Shown one piece after another: positions 56,327-64,000 of a DNA stretch of 64,000 nucleotides. The DNA is from Hydractinia symbiolongicarpus (Eukaryota; Cnidaria; Hydrozoa; Anthoathecata; Hydractiniidae): positions 12,645,001 to 12,709,000 of the forward strand of contig NC_079875.1 of assembly GCF_029227915.1 (NCBI RefSeq), given 5' to 3'. The notes beneath the pieces were generated by a model. It saw nothing but the letters and a program-made list of their open reading frames with translations, was not told where the DNA came from and did not search any database. The position numbers and the translations under genes were made by a program. The number at the start of each line of letters is the position of its first letter. Within the stretch, counting starts at the first letter, position 1.

Positions 56327-59300
56327 ATGAAAACTGAAAGTATTGAGTTTATTTCATCCCTGCAGAAGAACACATCACATATTAGAAATATATGTATCCT
56401 GGCTCATGTTGATCATGGTTAGACCACTACTATTTTTTTTATCTTGTTACATAATTTTGCTGTTTATTTATTTGTGTTTGTACAATCACAGCATGTTTTA
56501 TTCTTGCTACCAAACTTTTTAGGAAAGACAACTTTAGCAGATTGTCTGATAGCAAGCAATGGCATCATATCAAGTAGGCTTGCTGGAAAGGTAGAGTTAA
56601 CATCTTTTTTAAGTTTATGTCATAAATTTTGCTGTGCTGTTTCTTTTAGTTTGGACTTTTCTTATTCTGCATGAGTTAAATTGATTTTATTTGTTTTTGT
56701 CTTCTTAATTGTAGCTCAGATACATGGATAGTCGAGAAGACGAGCAGAAGAGAGGCATTACCATGAAATCAAGTGCAATTTCACTTTTTTATAATTTAGG
56801 CAAGTTTAACTATCATTACATCATTGCATAAGATTTATTAGTTGTACATTAGCATATAATCCTTCTTAAGATCTCTTTAAGCTTCTTTTAATATAGGGCA
56901 AGACTGTCTTTGTCAACTTAAACCAATAAACACAAATTATTTAGTTGCATGTTTTGTGCTGATTAGTGCATTCCTGTTTCTGTGTTTGTAAACCTACTTG
57001 CAAGGACCTTTGGGTTCCATTTAATCCCAGTGTGATCTTATGTTTACCCAGTAAACAATGAATGCAGTTTACTTTACATTTAGTCATTTGCTGTCATGTT
57101 GAGTTCATGCTGAAATTTCATAAATGATACCTTAAGTTGAATAATTACAGTTGTTTCTCGTAAATTTGAAAGGTAGTAAATATATATATTTAAAAATGTG
57201 TAATAAGTGGAAAAAAAATATCAGCCCTCATTTTTTTGTTAAAAAGGCCAACTACTATCAATCTGCTTCCTCAAGTCAGTCTGCTGTCAGAGACAGGAAC
57301 ATTACTTCGGTAATGTAGGCTTTTCAAGGGCCGTGTGATACCACACACAATGACAATATAATGACTGGTATGCTATTAATAGCACCTTTGAAATATAATA
57401 TTTGAAATAAAGAAGCATGCCTATAATGTTTGAGTTTTTTGCCACACTATTATCAAGATCTTCCTTAAAAACAGGACAAGTAAAATTCCATAAGATTTTT
57501 CCTGTTTTAGGAATACCCATTAATGCAAATAAGTAAGAAGTGGGAAATTTGGTTAAAGGGGAACTTCAGTCAAATTAGGTTTTCTTTGTAAAAGTAGTAT
57601 CTTAAGTAGAGTAAAACGGGCTGGAAACTCGGGTAAACAATCACGAAACTGGGAAGTCAAATGAAAATGATAGGGAAACGAGGAAACGACTGAGAAGCAG
57701 GAAAAACTGGGGGATTGTACTATTTAATTGTTATCATAAAGCCGTAAAACTTGAAAATAGCTATGTCGCTATATTTATTTCACATTGATGCTAATACGTT
57801 GCATTCATTTGAAGAATTTTATTCACATTTTGATCAACAACACTTTTCCTTACTTTGTTTACATTATTATCACAGCACGGTTACCATTTTTCGGGGGCAG
57901 TTTAAAGTACAGCTGTGTCGCTGTATAGTCCACAATATATGTTTTCACTATTAGTGCTAGAGGGGAGGACAAACAAAATGAAAATGTAAGACATAATATA
58001 GTTTTAGTAAGTTCTAATGAACACCTTTTTAATTTTTATCGTTTGAACTTGTGGTCCTGAATTTTCAAAAAACGTCTTAGGTTTTCATGTAAGTACGGGG
58101 CCAGCGAGGGACCAGGAACGATTGAGAGCGAAGCACTGACTCTAAGTGTTGCAACGACAACAACAACTGTTCGAATGTGACCGCCATGATTGATTTATTT
58201 CATGCACCATGCTTTCTGGTCGTTTTCTATAATTCTTGATTCTCATGTTTTCCAGTTTCATAACGTTTTCCCCCGTTTCCCTGTAGTTTCCCTGTCGTTT
58301 GTGATAGTTTCCCTCGTTTCTGATGTTTCACATTATAGTACTTACGTAATAAATATTGATACACTTTTGAATTGCTAAAATTTTTATTTATGCCTTTACG
58401 GTCTTTAAAAACATCTTCAATATTTAATGCTGAAGAATTTTTCAAGGTTGGGTAAATTGAAAAAGATTAATATACTAGCCAACTATCAAATGTCTCATTG
58501 CGCAGAAAGTTTGAAGGATCAACAACTCCTTTTAAATATTTTGTTTATTTCTCTAACATTATTCATTCATTGATTAAATTTCCTGCAGTTCTGGCAAAGC
58601 TTTTGTCATAGAAAAACATTTCAACAATTTCAGATTATAGTTTGTTCTTTTCCATTAAAAGTACTTTATTTAGCTTTTTTGATTCTTTAATTTTTTTTTT
58701 AACATACAAGTTCACAACTCTGTAGTTCTGTTCCCTGCTGAGGATTTTTATAATTATTATAAACAAATCGGACATTTAATTAATCCACCGCAGTAAAGTG
58801 ATTTCAAAATATGTAAATAAAAGATAGAATGATCATGCCGAAATCGTGAGATGACACTAACAGGGGTAGAAATATATAGTTATAACCTTTATATTTCGGT
58901 TCAATCATTATTAATCTTATTAAGCAAAAAGGCATAAAACTTTATTTATAGCTGTGTTGTGCGCATGCACAAGTAAAAAGGCTAAAATCTAGAAAATAGA
59001 ACTTTTTTTAACTGGAGTTTCCTTGTGTTCCACTGGGATAATCTACAACAAAACATCCTTGTTCACCAGATATCTAATCCGTTGTAATAATATGTCCTTG
59101 TAGTATTATGTAATACTAGTCGTTGCCCGTGGAAAAGTCCACGGGTTCGCCCGTCCTTTATATTTACCCGTCGCAACAAAGTGGATAAAAATATTTTGCA
59201 TTTGATTTCGTGTTTCTGTAACATTATTTTCTAACTCAGCGGGGGGTCCGCGCAGAGACGGACAGACGACGGCTATTATTATAGAGATGTGTCTGTGTGT

Positions 59301-62300
59301 CTGTAATAGGCAAAGTGGATGTGTTCTTTTTCCTTTATTCTCTTTGAAAAAATATGTCTGATTTGATAACTGCCTGGACGTTACAACACAACGTTAATGC
59401 ATGTCGACTGATGTCAATTCACTAAGTGGGAATAACGGTTTGCAGTGCACTTTTAAGTTTAGGGCTAAATATTTAAAATGAGTGGAAATAAATGGCAGGT
59501 GAACAACTGGGACTAAAAGGGACCAATTTCCTAAAGCTGGTTTAACCCCCAATATCTCTTTACCAGTTTGTCAAAAGCACACAATCTTATACATCTTGTG
59601 ATCAACGTTTCATGCTTTACACAATAGATGTCATGGGTAAACGAGAATTCAAAAACATGTTTGGGATATTTGAAATTTTTAAAGACCTGCCTAAGTTCAT
59701 TTTTTTCACAGACCTTTCTGGCTACTAATACAATAATACCTTAAGCAGAAATTTAATTTCATTTATTAATGCACATAACCTGCCAAATGCAAAAAGTTGT
59801 TCTGAAAATTAATATTTTTCTGTATTAGAAAATGGTCCTTGTATAATAAAATCATGGAATGTTGATTTTTGTAAATTATTAAGATTTATGTGTTATCTTT
59901 GTTAGATCTTAAGAACTACTTGATCAACTTGATAGATTCACCAGGACATATCGACTTTTCTAGTGAGGTTTGTTTTTTGTATTGACTTCCTTAACTTTGT
60001 TCTATTTCAGTCAACAAAATTTTGTTGTAGGGGAACAGAGGTTTGTTCACCCTAATTTTACCTAAGGGGATTAGTAAATGGTCTTTCGTTGCCCTATTTT
60101 GTTGTTAGGGTAAAGGTTACTAAACAAGTCGTGGCCACAGGATGCATGCATGGAATCTTTGATCAAATGGCAAATGTGATATGTTTTTCACAATTTTGTT
60201 AATGTATGAAATATTCTGACAAATTGCTACTTTTATGTTAATTCCTGTGGATTGTTCGGCAGGCTAATGACTAGTTTATTATATTTTCAGGTATCCACAG
60301 CTGTAAGGTTGTGTGATGGTGCACTTGTTGTTGTTGACGTAGTGGAAGGTGTCTGTCCTCAGGTATATATAAACAAATTCATGTCGGTTTATGCATTCTG
60401 TATGTAAAACAGTAACGTTATTTTCTGAACAAGCAGAAACAACTATTAGTAAAATCCAAATAAAAGAGTGGAAACAACATTGAGTTTATGCTGGTGTGAA
60501 TTTCATGCCAATATATAATGCATAAACCACCCCTTAACTACTACCGTAGTATGCCCTTATCAAAATAAGCAGCACTCGTTTATGGCGTGATAAATTTTAT
60601 TTTTGGCTTTGAAAGAAAAAGGGAAAGTAACAGAAAAATAGCAAAACTGAGTAAATGTAACTACAAATATTTGTGATCCTTGATGATTGGTCAATTTGTA
60701 AAAAAAATAAGATTGCTGCAAATGTGCTATGAGTGTAAAATATTTTATTCTTATTATAATACCTGTATACGTCTGTCTGTATGCTACGCAAAATGGTAGC
60801 TTAGCTTCACAAGTAGCAAGACGCACGTGATGCGGTATAAAAAGGACGGGCAACCTGTGGATTTTCCACGGGCTAATGACTAGTTCTTATAAATTTAACA
60901 TTGCCATGTCGACATTCTTGGTGTCCTATTAACTCCTTTTTTATTTAGACTAATGCAGTTTTAAGACAAGCCTGGCTAGAAGGTATAAAACCTTGCTTAG
61001 TCTTGAACAAAGTGGATCGTTTGATCACAGAATTAAGAATGTCTCCCATCGAAGCATATTATCATTTGCAGAAGATCATGGAGCAGGTGACATGTTTCTG
61101 TGCTTTTTCAGGGACCCAGGTTTGGGAAACTTACTCAATTTGATCCCATGTTGTCCCTAGTTAACCATGCGGTAAAAAATGACTGAGGTCACCACTCTGT
61201 TAAGTTACTTGGCCTCAAAGTTTTAATGGAAAGGGATAAACTTTTATGTAAACTTGATTTTGTAGTTACAGAGTTAGAAACAGTATTTCAAAAAATACAG
61301 TTTCGCTATACCATAAATATGATGGATTGTAAATACACTTCTAAACTTCTTTAGGTGAATGCAGTGACTGGTAATCTGTTCAGTGCCCAAGTAATGGAGC
61401 AATCTACTAAAGATGAAAATAAAGAGAATATTACCTTAAATGAAGGGGAATCTCAGGTATTAATTTTATTTTATTGAAGCTTTATTTTGGTCAAAAGAGG
61501 ATTTTATTTACCCGTTTTTAGAAAAACTGCTGTCTAAGTAAAAATGATGATATCAACAAATTTTTTCACACCATATTCTCATATTGAATATGGGTGTGTG
61601 CTTTAGCACCACTATACATTATGCTTGCTCTTGTCCATTTGTCAAAATCTTTGATAATTTCTGTAACTGTTATTCAAAAAGTTTTCTCTCACATTTGATG
61701 TACATTCTTCTGTACAAACTGTGTAAACCTTTTTCACATACTAATATGTTGAACATTATTCGCAGGTGTTTGACTGGAGTTCTGGACTAGATGAAGCAGA
61801 TGATGAAAACATATATTTCTCTCCTGCACAAGGAAATGTCGTATTTGCTAGCGCTATTGATGGCTGGGCATTTGGGTATGTTTAAAAGTAATTGAAATTG
61901 CAATAAGTCCCCCTATATTGACACTAAAATAATATAATATAAGAATATCTTGTGCACATATTGATTTGTCAACTGTTATGATTTATGATTGGGAAAAAAC
62001 TAAAAAACTCAATTGATTAGGATTTTAATGAGTGATTTCTGTTTTCCTTATTTCCAAGTCTTACTGTTGCTGTCCTGTTTTAGAATTGACACATTCGCAA
62101 AACTGTATTCTGAAAAGCTAGGCATTTCTTCAAACATTCTACTGAAAACGCTTTGGGGCGATTACTTTCTAAACTTGAAAGCAAAGAAGATATTTAAAGG
62201 CGCACACGTGAAGGGGAAGAAACCACTGTTTGTTCAGTTTATTTTGCAGAACATATGGGATGTCTACGAAGCTGTGTTGTTAAACAGGTTGGTGTGAATT

Positions 62301-63338
62301 GGTATATTCCCCCTTAAGGTTTTTGCCTTTCTTTAGATAGTCTGTTTTTTTTGGATTTTTTTGAATTAATTCCTTAAAAAAGGGGAAATTATGCTTTGAG
62401 ACATTTTCTTTAGAGGAGTAAAACCTCTAGTTTGTTTCAAAATACATAACAGGTTAAGTTATATTTATTGCGGTGGCTAGCCACCTCTTTGTAAATTACC
62501 TTGATTGGGCTGACAATGGGCATGCGCTTAGCAAGATATAGAGAGCATGTGTGATCTCACAAGTCATGGTGCTAACTGCTACTCCATATGATCAGAATAT
62601 TTACATATCTGGGAAACTTTTTCCTATTTTGACATCATTGTAGGAAACTTTAGCAATAGGAAATTAGAATATTCACAGCAGGGTTTTTTATTGCTGCAGA
62701 AGAACTTGGAAAAATTAGGGGATTCTGTAAAATTTTAACTGCATTTGCGGATTTTAGTTATTTAATTTAATATGATAAGTTCAAAGGGGCTAATGCTTAT
62801 TAAACACAGTAACCTATTGTTTTTGTGTTGTTTTAATTCTAATTTCAAGGGAAACAACGCAGCGCTGAGATGTGATGCAAAAAAGGTTATGGAGACAGCA
62901 CTTTAGCAAATATTAAGAAAAATGGGCAGAGAATAACGCTGATCCTTACATAAACAGCCCTAAATAATGCTGGATAAAACTTGCCTTACAGCTGTAGTTT
63001 AGAAAAAATATTATGGACGATGTCTCTCTTAATACTTGGTATTTTTTATTTTATACTTCTACATCAATCTTTTTTTAGGGATAAGGAGAAAATTGATAAA
63101 ATTGTTGCTAGTTTAAAATTAAAAATTTCAGCACGTGATTCAAAGTATACAGATTATCGAATACACTTGCACGCCATCTTGCGACAGTGGTTGCCTTTAT
63201 CAGATGCTTTGTTGGGTATGGTTTGCAAAGTACTGCCCAGTCCCCTTGATATGAAGGAAGAAAGGGTGAAAAACTTGATGTGTAGTGGATTTAAAAAGTT
63301 TGAATCTTTCAGCTCCGAAACACAACAACTAAAATCAG
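56327..63338 (+). CDS. EFL1: Elongation factor-like GTPase 1 (60S ribosome maturation), N-terminal 397 aa, continues past window
   Basis: Ten exons: 56327-56417, 56523-56590, 56715-56799, 59906-59967, 60291-60362, 60949-61086, 61355-61456, 61766-61875, 62084-62287, 63079-63338; 1192 nt in continuous frame, ending at a GTAAAC donor. GTPase motifs: G1 AHVDHGKT (26-33), G2 R-G-I-T-M (66-70), G3 D-S-P-G-H (92-96), G4 N-K-V-D (146-149), G5 F-A-S-A (233-236). [20 protein letters not shown] and the acidic insert before W-A-F-G-I distinguish it from EF2, which has a longer switch and effector region wording. EFL1 works with SBDS in the cytoplasm to remove eIF6 from pre-60S subunits. The third intron uses a GC donor. 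The C-terminal two thirds lie outside the window. Confidence 0.93.
57605..58335. repeat. GGGAAACG/CGTTTCCC-flanked repeat in EFL1 intron 3
   Basis: The left part (57605-57715) has many + strand words like AAACTGGGAA, GGGAAACGAGGAAACGAC; the right part (58240-58330) has the reverse (CCAGTTTCATAACG, CGTTTCCCTGTAG, GTTTCCCTCG). This is an inverted arrangement around ~530 bp of non-coding sequence, probably a MITE. The rest of the 3.1-kb intron shows only chance ORFs. Confidence 0.4.
59112..59310 (-). repeat. CCACGGGCTA repeat family copy in EFL1 intron 3
   Basis: ACTAGTCGTTGCCCGTGGAAAAGTCCACGGGTTCGCCCGT is a strong local inverted repeat (CCCGTGGA/TCCACGGG), followed by a GACGGACAGACGAC and TGTCTGTGTGTCTGT tract. 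It is the reverse orientation of the copy at 60735-60885. Confidence 0.6.
60735..60885 (+). repeat. CCACGGGCTA repeat family copy in EFL1 intron 5
   Basis: CGTCTGTCTGTATGCTACGCAAAATGGTAGC ... AAAAAGGACGGGCAACCTGTGGATTTTCCACGGGCTAATGACTAGTT. A shorter piece (CCTGTGGATTGTTCGGCAGGCTAATGACTAGTT) lies at 60243-60276. The same terminus is the likely source of the minisatellite at 30050. Confidence 0.6.
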
Positions 63339-64000
63339 GTAAACATCTGTTTTTGTCCATTAGCATTTTAAAAGATTTTATCTTTTCCTTTTGACATCAC
63401 TTCACGGTTGTCAGCCACCTAGATTGTCCGAAACAAAAGGTCTTCTCGAATATCCTGAGATACTCTAAAATTTGGTCCTGACAGTTAAAAGGATTCTGAA
63501 ATATCTAAAGAACGATAAATTTGAACAAAATGTATTACTGAAATTACTTGAATATGCTGAATTCTAAAGTGTTTTAAATTTCATGTTTGTACCAAAATCA
63601 GGACAGATTATGGAATTTGTCTATTACGTTTGTTGGCAACACTATAAAGGCTGATTATACTAGATATATACTGAATATTTTCCAATTGCATTCTTACTTA
63701 GAATAACACTATTCATAACTTCAGGTGGTTATTTCTGCAAAATGCTTTCACTTATATGGTTGCAACACCTGCTCAAAACTCCCCTATTCCTTTAATTTAG
63801 AAAAGTCTCCTTAAACCTCATAGATTTAAATTTCCCCTTAAGTCTTATCGATTTTAATTTTTTTTTCAAAATGCATAGAATTGCCACATGGGTGCAGAAA
63901 TAATTTGTTCTTCCCTCATGGCATTACCTTTAAAATCTTCTCAAATATTTTCAATTTTTTCAAGGAAATGTTGTCATCTACTCAAAAAAGCTTACAAATT
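63339..64000. other. EFL1 intron 10, runs off the window
   Basis: No exon of EFL1 is recognisable after 63338. The last 250 bases carry CTCCTTAAACCTC/CCCCTTAAGTC words like the reverse of the 6500-7150 repeat. Confidence 0.5.

Overview
The window looks like a piece of an AT-rich animal nuclear genome, most likely a cnidarian and perhaps a hydrozoan. The evidence is spliced genes with many short exons and GT-AG introns, tandem antistasin-type exons, a tRNA-derived SINE, Penelope-like and Tc1/pogo/Kolobok-like elements, and RecQ-like and HIRAN genes carried by transposons. The species call is inference; no marker in the window fixes it.

Three host genes lie on the + strand. (1) 1-6265: the 3' part of an antistasin-domain gene. 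Seven good phase-1 domain exons precede a last exon that ends in a stop. Several degraded exon copies lie between them, and a 3.5-kb DNA transposon sits in the last intron. (2) 16650-42481: a complete thioester-containing protein of the alpha-2-macroglobulin/CD109/TEP class. I assembled 29 exons totalling 4293 nt (1430 aa plus stop) with consistent phases throughout. It has a signal peptide, a very basic bait/processing segment, an intact GCGEQ thioester and the downstream reactive-site histidine. (3) 56327-63338 and beyond the right edge: the first 10 exons (397 aa) of EFL1 (EFTUD1-type GTPase, which releases eIF6 from 60S ribosomal subunits), with all five G motifs.

Mobile DNA fills the rest. 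2091-5567: a TA-flanked pogo/Tigger-like element with a spliced DDE transposase on the - strand and, divergently, a HIRAN-domain protein that also carries a consensus PCNA-interacting (PIP) motif; both ends hold arrays of TTTTGGCGGGAACT, which matches the E2F consensus. 11858-15065: a 3.2-kb TIR element with a 9-bp target duplication that encodes a RecQ-like helicase. 36129-38721: a TTAA-flanked, THAP-bearing Kolobok-like relic in a TEP intron, with a second element (6-bp duplication) nested in it. 41016-41534: a MITE whose CCTTAAGG-type ends match the first element. 44601-45105: the 3' end of a Penelope-like element with a GIY-YIG region. 50949-53884: a Tc1/mariner-type element. 54560-55096: a non-LTR reverse transcriptase relic. 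SINE copies lie at 46711 and 55337, with a decayed tail at 8840. Several minisatellites and long hairpins are also present.

The best candidate for an undescribed system is the 2091-5567 element. Its E2F-like site arrays, HIRAN domain (known in HLTF/Rad5 proteins to bind 3' DNA ends at stalled forks) and PIP motif all point to coupling of transposition with S phase or replication forks. That coupling is inference; the motifs themselves are visible in the sequence.
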